A stretch of DNA of 64,000 nucleotides, from NCBI RefSeq assembly GCF_026274175.1, contig NZ_JAPHNL010000277.1, positions 1 through 64,000 of the forward strand. Direction: 5' to 3'. A program made the translations under genes and the position numbers. Below the pieces are notes generated by a model. That model searched no databases, was not told where the DNA came from, and worked only from the letters and a program-made list of their open reading frames with translations. The stretch is from Streptomyces beihaiensis. GTDB taxonomy: Bacteria; Actinomycetota; Actinomycetes; Streptomycetales; Streptomycetaceae. Positions 8,406 through 17,112 of this stretch are shown piece by piece. How positions within the stretch are numbered: the stretch's first letter is position 1; every line of letters begins with the position of its first letter.

Positions 8406-8939
8406 CTACGGTCCGTGCCGCAGAGGGGTGAGCTGCTCGATGTCGTAGCGGCCGCGCAGTTCCTCGATCGCCGCGTGGTCCGGCCGCCCGCCCGCCGAGA
8501 GGATCTCCAGGAGCTCCTCGAAGTAGCGCTCATGGTCGGGCGGGGGAGACGCCTGGAAGAACATCTTCGCCGGGTCCCCCGTGGGATTGGCGAAGGCGTG
8601 CGGGCAGCCCGGCGGCACCACGATCACCGTCCCGGCAGTGGCCCGCACCACCTTGTTGCCCGAGACGGACTGCCACGAGCGCCAGCTGTCCGGGGTGCGC
8701 ACGCGCGGCTCGAAGGCGAGCACGTCCAACTCGCCCTCCAGGACGTAGAACAACTCCTCGCTCCTGGTGTGCACGTGCGCGCCCACGTCGAAGCCCGGAG
8801 GCACCACGACCTCGAAACTCGACGCCATGCGCGAGTGGTCCCCGGTGACCTTGAAGGTCACCTGCTGAGCGGGTGTGTCGACCGTGCGACCCTGCCCTGG
8901 CGGAACCAGAAGTCCCTCCGCGGGCGTGAGCGCGGTCAC
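8406..8939 (-). CDS. momA: cupin quinone-forming monooxygenase, MomA-like
   Basis: Small cupin protein next to rppA. In Streptomyces, MomA oxidises 1,3,6,8-tetrahydroxynaphthalene to flaviolin. The 177 residues contain the metal-binding cupin motif AHVHTRSEE (His55, His57, Glu61/62) and the second motif PHAFANP (His114). I use the GTG at 8939 (MTALTPAEGLLV), where the coding frame can begin. No good ribosome site precedes it, and an ATG overlapping the rppA stop opens a different, six-codon frame (see findings), so the true start is uncertain. Translational coupling to rppA is likely. The MomA call rests on the cupin fold plus position. Confidence 0.75.
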   Translation of the reverse strand: MTALTPAEGLLVPPGQGRTVDTPAQQVTFKVTGDHSRMASSFEVVVPPGFDVGAHVHTRSEELFYVLEGELDVLAFEPRVRTPDSWRSWQSVSGNKVVRATAGTVIVVPPGCPHAFANPTGDPAKMFFQASPPPDHERYFEELLEILSAGGRPDHAAIEELRGRYDIEQLTPLRHGP

Positions 8940-8952
8940 CGGATCACCGCTG

Positions 8953-10035
8953 TCATGCGCGGGCCTCCACGAGCCCTGAGGAGGCGTCCGAGCGGATCCA
9001 GCGGCCGAGCGACATCTCCGCGGTGATGCCGGGGCCGAAGCCCGCGAGCAGACCGCGCGCGGTGTCGCGGGCGCCACCCTCGTCGAAGAGGCGGCGCAGC
9101 GCGTCGAGCACGACGGCACTGGCGATGTTGCCGTACTCGGTGAGTGTCGCCCGGCTGAACCGGAACGCGTCCGGCGGCACCCGCAGGAACTTGCTCAGGT
9201 CGTCCAGGATCCGCGGCCCTCCCGCATGGATGATGTAGAAGTCCAGGTCCGAGGCGTCCCATCCGTGCAGTGCCGCCAGTTCCTGCAGTGCCGGGGCCAA
9301 CGGCTCCATGGTCGTGGGCACTCGCTTGTCGAGCATGAAGTGGAACCCCGTCGGCCGGACGTCGTAGGCGATCCAGTCCTCGGTCTTCGGGATCAGGTAG
9401 GAGCCGTTGCGTTCCAGAGTGATCCCTGTTCCGCCCCGGCCGCGCACGACGGCGGCCGCGATGCCGTCCCCGAACAGCCCGTTGGAGAGCAGCGAACCGA
9501 CCCCCAGATCGGTGGGCTGGTAGCACAGCGAGCAGAACTCGCAGGCCACGATCAGGGCGTTCGCCTCAGGGTAGGCCGTACAGAAGTCGTGCGCCCGGTT
9601 CACGGCCGCGCCGCCCGCCGCGCAGCCGAGCTGGGCGATCGGCATCTGCCGCGTGTCGCTCGAAAAGCCCATCTCGTTGATCAGCCACGCCGTCAGCGAC
9701 GGCATCATGAAGCCGGTGCACGACACGTAGATGATCACGTCGATGTCCGCGGGCCGCAGCCCGGCGTCGTCGAGCGCGCCGCGTACCACGTCCGGCACCC
9801 GGGCCTTCGCCTCCGCCTCGTAGAGGTCGTTGCGCTCCTTGAGACCCGGATGCTTCAGCGTCTCCTCGATGGGCTGGATGATGTGCCGTTTGCGTACCCC
9901 TGTGTTCTCGATCAGTCGCAGCGCCAAAGGCAACTGAGGGTGGTCGGCATGGAGGGTGCGTGCGAGATCGAGCGTCTCCTCCATGGTGATGACGTGTTCC
10001 GGTACGGAGACAGAGGGTCTGCACAAAATCGCCAT
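8953..10035 (-). CDS. rppA: type III polyketide synthase, 1,3,6,8-tetrahydroxynaphthalene synthase
   Basis: Condenses five malonyl-CoA units to 1,3,6,8-tetrahydroxynaphthalene, precursor of flaviolin and brown pigments. The 360-residue chalcone-synthase-like protein keeps the triad Cys138 (QLGCAAGGAA), His270 (IIHAGGPR) and Asn303 (TEYGNIAS). It also has Cys106 (YVSCTGFMMP), which in RppA sits in the active-site cavity. The start ATG at 10035 gives MAILCRPSVSVPEHV, the usual RppA N-terminus. It is followed, with overlap, by the momA-like cupin gene. The cytochrome P450 often found with rppA is not in this cluster. Confidence 0.93.
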   Translation of the reverse strand: MAILCRPSVSVPEHVITMEETLDLARTLHADHPQLPLALRLIENTGVRKRHIIQPIEETLKHPGLKERNDLYEAEAKARVPDVVRGALDDAGLRPADIDVIIYVSCTGFMMPSLTAWLINEMGFSSDTRQMPIAQLGCAAGGAAVNRAHDFCTAYPEANALIVACEFCSLCYQPTDLGVGSLLSNGLFGDGIAAAVVRGRGGTGITLERNGSYLIPKTEDWIAYDVRPTGFHFMLDKRVPTTMEPLAPALQELAALHGWDASDLDFYIIHAGGPRILDDLSKFLRVPPDAFRFSRATLTEYGNIASAVVLDALRRLFDEGGARDTARGLLAGFGPGITAEMSLGRWIRSDASSGLVEARA

Positions 10036-10171
10036 GAGCCTGCGCCTTCTGGTCGTCCCCCGGTTGAGCGTGCCTCCCTGTTGGAGGGGGGTGAAACCCA
10101 CGATCACCCGTAGCGCGGCGTTCGTCCCGCCGGACTACTCCATGCCGGTCGCACGACAGGGCGACGCGGCG

Positions 10172-11443
10172 CTACCGCTCGGCCTCCTCCACCGCTGTGG
10201 CCAGCGCCGATGCAGGATCCGACGTCCCCGGACCGGCCGGAGTCCAGAGGCCCTCCTCCTCGCGGTACGGCCACCAGCGCCCGTCGGGGCCCAGACGCAG
10301 CTGGGCGGGCGCTCCAAAGACGGTCCAGCGGTTGCGGGCGGACGTGAACACCGGGCGCTCGTCCCGGTCCCACGCGGCGTCCAGCGCGGCCCGCGCGCGT
10401 GCCGCCGCCTCCGGGTCCGGCACATGCTCCTCCTCCAGCGCGGCCAGCGCGTCGGCGCCTCCGTACCGCCAGGCGCGCACCGCCAGGGCCAGCTCCCTCA
10501 CCGAGCGGCCCGAACCCTCCGCCAGCCGCGCCAGGATGTGCGCCTCGGGCTCGGCGGCGGCCAGCCGCACGGCGTCCTGCGCCGTGGTCAACTCACCCCG
10601 CGCGGAACGCTGTTCACGCTCCGGCGCCAGCGCGTCCACCAGCAGCGATCGCGCCTCGGCCGCGGCCCGCGCGCCCAGGAACTCCAGCGCGGCCACGTCG
10701 GTGCCCGCAGGCGCCGGGGCCGCGGTGTCCAGCGACGGCGGCCGCCCTGGCGTCGGCGGCGGCGTCGGCGGTTCGGGCAGCGCGGGCAGCACGAGCCCGC
10801 ACGCGTACGCCTCCGCCGCGTCCACGCCTTCGGGCCGCTCGGGCGCCTGCGCCGCCCCGGTCCGGTCGGTGGCGCCGGGCTCTTGCAGCTGAGCGACGAG
10901 AGCCCGCTCACCGCGCCCGCGCAGCAGAAGCAGCACGAACGGATCCTCGTCCAGAAGGCGAGCCAGCTGGTAGCTCAGGGCGGCCGTGTGGGCGCAGTGG
11001 TCCCAGCCCCCGCAGTCGCACCGCGGCTCCAGGTCACCGATGCCCGGCAGCAGCTCCACCCCGGCCGTGGCCGCGTCCTCCACCAGGTGTGGCGGCATGT
11101 CCCGGTCGAGCAGCGCCGCGATGTGCCCGGCCCGTTCGCGGGCCATGTCCAGAAAGCGGCCCCAGGCGTCGTCGCCGAGCGGGGCGAGCAGCACGTCGGC
11201 GCGGTGCGCCAGGCCGTCGCGGTCGGCCACGACGGCCGTGACGCGCCCCGGACGCACGGAGACCGCACCGACCGCCCCCGCGCGCGCGAGCCTGCGCCCC
11301 GCCTTGAGCTGCGCGTTGTCGAGAGCCGTGTCCTCCAGCGCCTTGAGCCAGGCATGACCCCACCACGTCCGGGTGAAGGGCTGGCCGCCGCGCGCGGCCG
11401 GCAGCGCGCCGAAGACGCGCTCCTCGTCGTACATGTCGCTCAT
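10172..11443 (-). CDS. SWIM zinc finger protein coupled to the SNF2 helicase
   Basis: A 423-residue protein with the SWIM signature CxCx5CxH at Cys142, Cys144, Cys150 and His152 (CDCGGWDHCAH), a zinc fold for DNA or protein binding. The N-terminal part contains TRTWWGHAWLKALE, typical of SWIM proteins found beside SNF2 enzymes. The C-terminal half is Ala/Pro-rich and ends with a conserved-looking WTVFGAPAQLRLGPDGRWW. Its ATG (11443) overlaps the helicase stop by one base (TGATG), so the two are translationally coupled and probably act together. Whether the pair remodels nucleoprotein or acts in defence or repair is not known from sequence. Confidence 0.88.
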   Translation of the reverse strand: MSDMYDEERVFGALPAARGGQPFTRTWWGHAWLKALEDTALDNAQLKAGRRLARAGAVGAVSVRPGRVTAVVADRDGLAHRADVLLAPLGDDAWGRFLDMARERAGHIAALLDRDMPPHLVEDAATAGVELLPGIGDLEPRCDCGGWDHCAHTAALSYQLARLLDEDPFVLLLLRGRGERALVAQLQEPGATDRTGAAQAPERPEGVDAAEAYACGLVLPALPEPPTPPPTPGRPPSLDTAAPAPAGTDVAALEFLGARAAAEARSLLVDALAPEREQRSARGELTTAQDAVRLAAAEPEAHILARLAEGSGRSVRELALAVRAWRYGGADALAALEEEHVPDPEAAARARAALDAAWDRDERPVFTSARNRWTVFGAPAQLRLGPDGRWWPYREEEGLWTPAGPGTSDPASALATAVEEAER

Positions 11444-14247
11444 CACGCACCCCCGCGCAGTTCGACAAGGTCGGCCAGATCGGCGTCGGACAGTTCCGTC
11501 AGCGCGGCCTCGCCGGAGTCGAGGACCGCGTCCGCCAACTCCCTTTTGCGCGCCAGCATGGCGGCGATCCGGTCCTCCACGGTGCCCTCCGCGATCAGAC
11601 GGTGCACCTGCACGGGGCGGGTCTGCCCGTTGCGATGGGCACGGTCGGTCGCCTGCGCCTCCACGGCGGGGTTCCACCAGCGGTCGTAGTGGATGACGTG
11701 CTCCGCGCGCGTGAGGTTGAGACCGGTGCCCGCCGCCTTCAAGGAGAGCAGGAACACCGGCACTTCACCGTCCTGGAAGCGCCGCACCATGGTCTCGCGC
11801 TCGGCGACCGGGGTGCCCCCGTGCAGGAACTGCGTGGCGATCCCGCGCCCGGCCAGGTGCTGTTCGATGAGGCGGGCCATCCGCACGTACTGGGTGAACA
11901 CCAGGGCCGAGGAGTCCTCGGCGAGGATCGTGTCCAGGAGTTCGTCGAGGAGTTCCAGCTTGCCGGAGCGACCGGCGACGCGAGGGCGCTCCTCCTTGAG
12001 GTACTGCGCCGGATGGTTGCAGACCTGCTTGAGCGCGGTCAGCAACTTGACCACCAGGCCGCGGCGTTCGAAGCCGTCCGTCGTGGCGATCTCCGCCAGC
12101 GTCTCGCGCACCACGGCCTCGTACAGACCCGTCTGTTCCGCCGTGAGCGACACCGCGCGGTCGGTCTCCGTCTTGGGCGGCAGCTCGGGCGCGATGCCCG
12201 GATCCGACTTGCGGCGCCGCAGCAGGAACGGCCCCACCAGTTCGGCCAGGCGCGCGGCGGCGGCCGGGTCGTTACCGCCCTCGACGGCCTGCGCGTACCG
12301 CCTGCGGAACGCGCCGAGTCTGCCGAGCAGTCCGGGCGTCGCCCAGTCGAGGACGGCCCACAGCTCGGAGAGATTGTTCTCCACCGGGGTGCCGGTGAGC
12401 GCCACGCGCGCGCGTGCGCCGATGGTGCGCAGCTGCCGGGCGGTCGCCGAGTGCGGGTTCTTGACGTGCTGGGCCTCGTCGGCGACGGCCAGGCCCCAGG
12501 ACACGGACGACAGCCGGTCGGCGTCGAGCCGCATCGTCCCGTACGTGGTGAGCACGAACTCGGCGTCGGCGACGTCCTCCAGACGGCGGCCGCCGCCGTG
12601 AAAGCGGCGCACAGGTGTGCCCGGAGCGAATCTCTCGATCTCGCGCTGCCAGTTGCCCAGCAGGGACGTCGGGCAGACCACGAGCGTGGGCCCGGCGGTG
12701 TGCGCCTGGGCCGCCCGGTGCAGATGGAGCGCGATGAGCGTGATGGTCTTGCCGAGGCCCATGTCGTCGGCAAGGCAGGCGCCCAGGCCGGGCGAGGTCA
12801 TCCGGGCCAGCCAGTTCAGACCGCGCAGCTGGTAGTCGCGCAGATCGGCGGCGAGTGCGGCCGGCTGCCCGACGGGCTCCATGCCCTCGGGGTCCAAGAG
12901 GCGCTCTCGCAGCTCGGCCAGCCAGCCCGTGGGCCGCACCTCGACGCGGCGGCCGTCGACCTCCGCGACGCCCGTCAGAACGGCGCTGAGCGCGTCGACC
13001 GGTGTGACCTCGCGGTCCCGGTGGGCGCGGGCGCGCAGGGCCTCGCGCGGGTCGACGAGCACCCAGCGATCGCGCAGCCGCACCACGGGACGCTTGGCCT
13101 CGGCGAGCCGGTCGAGTTCCTCGCGGCTCAACTCCTGGTCACCGAGGGCGAACCGCCACGAGAACGCGAGCAGCGCCTGCGTGGACAGGAACGGCGACGC
13201 GTCCGAGGCGAGCCGGTCACGTCCGTCTCGCGGCGGGCCGATCTCCGCGAGAGCCGTGAGACCTCGGGCCGCCTCCCGTGGCCAGTGCACCTCGACACCG
13301 GCCGCCGCCAAGGCCCGCCCGCCCGTCGACAGGAGCTCGGTGACCTCCTCGTCGGCCAGTTCGAGCACGTCCGGCACCGACGCCGAGAGCAGCGGTTCCA
13401 GTGGCGCCCACGCGCGCGCGGCGCGGCGCAGCGCCACCAGGGCGCCCATCCGGGCCCGGGCGCCGAACCAGGAGTGCGCAAGACCGGCCCGCTCCCAGAC
13501 GTCCGCGGCATCCGCCACCACGGCCGGATCGCTCACGTCGTGCAGTTGCAGAACGGCACGGAAAGCCCTCTGGCCGATCCCGGCCTCCTCGCCGCCGGCA
13601 GCCCCGAGCCCGGGCAGCTCCACGCGCAGTGAGATCCGCACCCCGGCGTCATGCCCGGCCGCCACGTCCTGCGCCCAGTCGCGCAGCTGAGGAGCCCGCT
13701 GCGCCTGCCGCGCGGCGAACGCCGGTGCGCCGGCGGCGAGCGGGGCGGCGGGGGAGCGGGGCAGGGTGTCCGCCACCGCGTCGAGAAACGCCCGCAGGAG
13801 GCGCTCCGGAGCGTGGAGCCGGGGCGGCGTGGCGTCCTCCAGGGGGACCGCGTGCGCCTCAGGAGGCATGGCGGCAGCGAGTTCCCGCACCCGTTCCTGG
13901 TCCCGCGCGGTGAGCGGCCCCATCCGCCACGCGTCGTACCCGTGTGGACTCAGGCCCGGCAACAGCAGCCCACGAGCGGCGAGTTGCAGGGCGAGCAGCG
14001 CGGCCGCGCCCCAGAACGCCGTCGTCGCGTCGGTGTCCGAGCCCGCACGCGCGCGGGTCAGCACCGGCAGCGCGACGCGCACCGGTACAGCGGCGGCGGG
14101 GACCGTCGTCACCTCGATGCCCTCGTCGCCGGGCAGCGCCAAGGGCAGGTCGACGCGGGTGCCCGCCCGCGGCAGCGGCGGCTCGTCACCGTCGTGTCGC
14201 CAGAAGGAGACGGTCGCCGCGCGGGCGGGATCGGCTGGGGTGAACAC
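11443..14247 (-). CDS. SNF2/Rad54-family DEAD-like helicase
   Basis: DNA-dependent ATPase of the bacterial SNF2 group (HepA/RapA relatives). At least 934 residues: an N-terminal SNF2-associated region, then RDYQLRGLNW, Walker A DDMGLGKT near residue 496, DEAQ box VADEAQHVKNP near 591, ALTGTPVENN (motif III), and the C-terminal helicase half ending with DRAHRNGQTRPVQVHRL near 869. The GTG at 14247 is the first standard start in this frame but has no ribosome site. GAGGAAG lies correctly spaced before an in-frame ATC codon at 14313, and the 22 residues between look like native sequence (ending ETARLAQCRA), so the real start may be upstream. It is coupled to the SWIM gene. Confidence 0.9.
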   Translation of the reverse strand: MFTPADPARAATVSFWRHDGDEPPLPRAGTRVDLPLALPGDEGIEVTTVPAAAVPVRVALPVLTRARAGSDTDATTAFWGAAALLALQLAARGLLLPGLSPHGYDAWRMGPLTARDQERVRELAAAMPPEAHAVPLEDATPPRLHAPERLLRAFLDAVADTLPRSPAAPLAAGAPAFAARQAQRAPQLRDWAQDVAAGHDAGVRISLRVELPGLGAAGGEEAGIGQRAFRAVLQLHDVSDPAVVADAADVWERAGLAHSWFGARARMGALVALRRAARAWAPLEPLLSASVPDVLELADEEVTELLSTGGRALAAAGVEVHWPREAARGLTALAEIGPPRDGRDRLASDASPFLSTQALLAFSWRFALGDQELSREELDRLAEAKRPVVRLRDRWVLVDPREALRARAHRDREVTPVDALSAVLTGVAEVDGRRVEVRPTGWLAELRERLLDPEGMEPVGQPAALAADLRDYQLRGLNWLARMTSPGLGACLADDMGLGKTITLIALHLHRAAQAHTAGPTLVVCPTSLLGNWQREIERFAPGTPVRRFHGGGRRLEDVADAEFVLTTYGTMRLDADRLSSVSWGLAVADEAQHVKNPHSATARQLRTIGARARVALTGTPVENNLSELWAVLDWATPGLLGRLGAFRRRYAQAVEGGNDPAAAARLAELVGPFLLRRRKSDPGIAPELPPKTETDRAVSLTAEQTGLYEAVVRETLAEIATTDGFERRGLVVKLLTALKQVCNHPAQYLKEERPRVAGRSGKLELLDELLDTILAEDSSALVFTQYVRMARLIEQHLAGRGIATQFLHGGTPVAERETMVRRFQDGEVPVFLLSLKAAGTGLNLTRAEHVIHYDRWWNPAVEAQATDRAHRNGQTRPVQVHRLIAEGTVEDRIAAMLARKRELADAVLDSGEAALTELSDADLADLVELRGGA

Positions 14248-14587
14248 GGCGCGGCACTGGGCGAGCCGGGCCGTCTCGTCGGGAGTGGGGGCGGGGCCGG
14301 TGTGTGCGGAGATGGCAGCTTCCTCGGATTCCTCAAATTTGACTACTCACCTTGGAGGCGCCGAGGGTACACCCCGCGGCAGGACGGGCGGGCGCGGTTC
14401 CCCGGTGATCTGGATCACCACACCCTCAAGGGTGTGGCTAACCCCCCTCATGCTGGGCGAGCCGGCCCCCGCCGGAGTCGGGTGGTGGCGCCATGGCCGG
14501 TCAACGGCCTTGATTCCTAGGTTCTTTGTGACGGCCCGCAGTCCGGCCGACCGCTTCGACCTCGCCACCACAGACCGGAGACCTGCC
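14248..14587. other. 340-base region between the divergent SNF2 and desaturase genes
   Basis: No complete gene. The part nearest the helicase (14248-14325) probably encodes its true N-terminus behind a GAGGAAG ribosome site. The middle holds two abutting dyads (14404-14437, separate entry). The right end holds the desaturase leader, with GGAG eight bases before its ATG. Nothing else is recognisable. Confidence 0.6.
14404..14437 (+). promoter_or_regulatory. two abutting dyads upstream of the desaturase
   Basis: GGTGATC-TG-GATCACC (14404-14419) is a perfect seven-base dyad. CCACACCCT-CA-AGGGTGTGG (14418-14437) is a perfect nine-base dyad. Both have two-base spacers and share the two bases CC. 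They lie 150-184 bases before the desaturase start. They are likely operators for one or two regulators, perhaps lipid-responsive; no regulator gene is adjacent. Confidence 0.5.
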
Positions 14588-15655
14588 ATGCCCACGGCTG
14601 TTCGCACCACCCCCGAAGACGCATCGGCGCCCGCGACACGGCAGGACCCGCCCGACAGGCGCAGCGAGTTCGCACCACTGCTGCGCGCCGTGAAGGGTCA
14701 GGGGCTGCTCGACCGGCGCACGGGCTGGTACACGCGCACCATCGTGGTCAACGCGCTCTGCCTCGCCGCGGTGGTCACCGGCATGGCCCTGACCGGCGGG
14801 TCGTGGTGGGTGCTCGCCCTCGCGCCCGTCCTGGCGGTCTTCTGCGCGCGCACCGCGTTCATCGGTCATGACGCGGGCCATGCCCAGATCACCGGGGACC
14901 GCTCGGCGAGCCGGCTGATCGGGCTCGTCCACGGCAACCTGCTGCTCGGCATGAGCTACGCGTGGTGGAACGACAAGCACAACCGGCACCACGCCAACCC
15001 CAACCACATCGACAAGGACCCCGACGTCGCCGCCGACGTGCTGGTCTTCACCAGCCGTCAGGCCGCCACGCGGGCCGGCTTGCGCCGCTGGCTCACCCGC
15101 CACCAGGCCTGGCTGTTCTTCCCGCTCACCCTGCTCGAAGGCATCGCCCTGAAGGTCTACGGCTTCCAGCATCTGCGCCACCAGTCGGGACGCGACCGCG
15201 CGGTGGAGGCGGCGTTCCTCGTCGCCCATGTCGCCGGTTACGTGACGCTGCTGCTCACCACCATGCCCCTCGCGCACGCCCTCGTCTTCGCGGTCTTGCA
15301 CCAGGCGCTGTTCGGTCTCCACCTCGGGCTGGCGTTCGCCCCCAACCACAAGGGGATGGACATGCCCGACCCGGACGGCGAGAAGTGGGGCCATCTGCGC
15401 CGACAGGTTCTCACCTCACGCAACATCAAGGGCGGCCCGCTCACCGACTGGTTCCTCGGCGGCCTCAACTACCAGATCGAGCACCACCTGTTCCCCAGCA
15501 TGCCGCGCCCCCATCTCAGGCTCGCCCAGTCGATGGTCCGGGCCCACTGCCGCGACCTGGGCATCCCCTACGTGCGGACCGGCCTCGTCGACTCCTACCG
15601 CCAGGCCCTGCGACACTTGTACACAGTGGGCGAGCCGCTCCGCGCCGACATCTGA
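14588..15655 (+). CDS. membrane fatty-acid desaturase
   Basis: Diiron membrane desaturase acting on fatty acyl chains, probably as acyl-CoA or phospholipid. The 355 residues contain the three histidine boxes HDAGH (94-98), HNRHH (131-135) and QIEHH (about 296-300), the last with the Gln of the DesA3/delta-6-like group. Membrane pairs lie at about 50-90 and 195-245. The ATG at 14588 (MPTAVRTTPEDASA) has GGAG eight bases upstream. It diverges from the SNF2 gene and is preceded by two strong dyads. The bond position introduced cannot be told from sequence, and no ferredoxin-reductase partner is adjacent. Confidence 0.92.
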   Translation: MPTAVRTTPEDASAPATRQDPPDRRSEFAPLLRAVKGQGLLDRRTGWYTRTIVVNALCLAAVVTGMALTGGSWWVLALAPVLAVFCARTAFIGHDAGHAQITGDRSASRLIGLVHGNLLLGMSYAWWNDKHNRHHANPNHIDKDPDVAADVLVFTSRQAATRAGLRRWLTRHQAWLFFPLTLLEGIALKVYGFQHLRHQSGRDRAVEAAFLVAHVAGYVTLLLTTMPLAHALVFAVLHQALFGLHLGLAFAPNHKGMDMPDPDGEKWGHLRRQVLTSRNIKGGPLTDWFLGGLNYQIEHHLFPSMPRPHLRLAQSMVRAHCRDLGIPYVRTGLVDSYRQALRHLYTVGEPLRADI

Positions 15656-15834
15656 CCACAGGGCCCGAGCGTCCGGCCGGGAAGCCCGTGCCCCGGCGTC
15701 GTCCGGGGCGCGGGATCAGGGTCGTATCAGGGTCGCGGGCAGGAACCGTGGACGCCGCGAGCCCGTTTCTCACAACAGAGGCGGGACCGCACCACTCAGC
15801 CGAGGGCGAGCCGCCCCGAAGGAGGCCAACACAC

Positions 15835-16017
15835 ATGTCGAGGAACGCGAAGATCGCCGCGGGAGGCGTGGCGGCCGGACTCATCCTGCTGATCTGGCTG
15901 CCCTGGTGGGCCGCCCTGCTCATCGTGCTCGGAGTGCCCACCGCGGCGTACCTGATGCTGGACCCCTCGCAGAGGCGCAGGCTCCGGCGCGTCTCCCGCA
16001 AGGAACTGGGGCGCTGA
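15835..16017 (+). CDS. small single-pass membrane protein, 60 residues
   Basis: Starts MSRNAKIAAGGVAAG at 15835 with AAGGAGG nine bases upstream, an excellent site. One long hydrophobic stretch (residues 8-42, WLPWWAALLIVLGVP) is followed by a strongly basic tail SQRRRLRRVSRKELGR, so the C-terminus should be cytosolic. It lies 179 bases downstream of the desaturase on the same strand. I do not recognise a family. A role in the membrane is likely, but the partner is unknown. Confidence 0.75.
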   Translation: MSRNAKIAAGGVAAGLILLIWLPWWAALLIVLGVPTAAYLMLDPSQRRRLRRVSRKELGR

Positions 16018-16055
16018 GCCGACCGGTCGGCGCGCGGCGGGCCCGCGCGGGCGGG

Positions 16056-16919
16056 TCAGGCGGTCGGCCGCACGGCCATCTTGTCGAGCGCCTCCAGCAG
16101 GCCGGGCAGCTCGGCGCCCCGGCCGACCGGCAGCACCTCTCCCGGCTCGTCGTCGAGCAGCACGAAGGCGATGTCGTCCGTCCGCGCGACCATCGACCAG
16201 CCGGGGCCGTCGGCGCGCAGCGTGCGAGCCTCGCCCGAGGCGAACGCGGACCGCACCCGGCCCAGCGGCGGGGGCGTCTCCACGTACGCGCGCGCCTCGG
16301 CGAGGACCCGTTGTATGCCCTGGTGCTGTCCACCGCGGCCACCCGGTGCGGTGCCGTCCGGGGCGGCCTGTGCGTCGGTGGACCCCTCCGGCGCGCCGCC
16401 CGGCCCTGTGGCGAACTGCGAGTCGTCGACCTGGTCGCGCCACGCGGCCCACTGCAAGGCGATCTCGTCCGCTCCCAGGCGCCGCTGCGCCGCGCCCCAC
16501 GTCTCGGTGTCCGGAGGGGTGAGCGGCGGCATGTCGTCGAGCTCGGGGTCCGGCTCCGGGTCGTGCGGTGCCGGCACGTCGGGCGCGGACACGGCGAGCG
16601 CCAGCGGCCAGCCGGGCAGCGCGGCGACCATGCTGTTCTCGTCCGGTGAGAGTTCGTACTCCATGCCGCAGTCCCAGGACGCGATGGCCACGGCCACGAG
16701 CGACACGTCGTCGACCACCACGGTCCACCGGGCGCCTTGGCCGTCCTGGCCGAGGACAAGGCCGTATCCGTCCGCCACGGGCGCGAGCCCCAGGGTGGCA
16801 CACGCCTCCGGATAGTCGTCACCGAGCACGCTCGGGAACTTCGCGGGCGTCAGCAGCACCGCCGTCAGTACGTACAGCGCGTCGTCCCCGTCGGCGACCG
16901 CGTCGTCCGTCCCGGCCAT
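16056..16919 (-). CDS. conserved-type hypothetical protein, 287 residues
   Basis: Not recognised. The N-terminal part (1-115) looks like a compact alpha/beta domain (VLTAVLLTPAKFPSVLGDD; ARWTVVVDDVSLVAVAIASWDCGMEYEL). A Pro/Asp-rich linker follows (PHDPEPDPELDDMPPLTP). The C-terminal domain has RTDDIAFVLLDDEPGEVLPVGR near residues 238-262. The two ends look like related strand-turn-strand modules reading acidic loops. No signal peptide or membrane span. The start ATG at 16919 has GGGGAGGCAGGC upstream. It is monocistronic, between the small membrane gene (convergent) and PadR. Confidence 0.7.
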   Translation of the reverse strand: MAGTDDAVADGDDALYVLTAVLLTPAKFPSVLGDDYPEACATLGLAPVADGYGLVLGQDGQGARWTVVVDDVSLVAVAIASWDCGMEYELSPDENSMVAALPGWPLALAVSAPDVPAPHDPEPDPELDDMPPLTPPDTETWGAAQRRLGADEIALQWAAWRDQVDDSQFATGPGGAPEGSTDAQAAPDGTAPGGRGGQHQGIQRVLAEARAYVETPPPLGRVRSAFASGEARTLRADGPGWSMVARTDDIAFVLLDDEPGEVLPVGRGAELPGLLEALDKMAVRPTA

Positions 16920-17112
16920 GCCTGCCTCCCCTTGCGTGGTGGTGTCGGCGTGACCTTAGCCAGTCATGGTGGATGTCGTACAGGGCTGTTGATCAGGAAA
17001 TTCATGGCTTCGGCGGCGGCGGGCCCGGCTGGTGGACGGAGTGTCGCCGACTGGTGTGCGCAGTGTGTGGCTCTCGTGTCGAACCTGGTGGAGCGGGCCG
17101 GCCGGTGCCGGG

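Noticed and set aside
8930-8950. MTAVIR as a real leader peptide gene
   Set aside because: Six codons without features of an attenuator (no hairpin alternatives, no regulatory codon run). More likely a start-site artefact or frameshift, so it is reported only as a finding.
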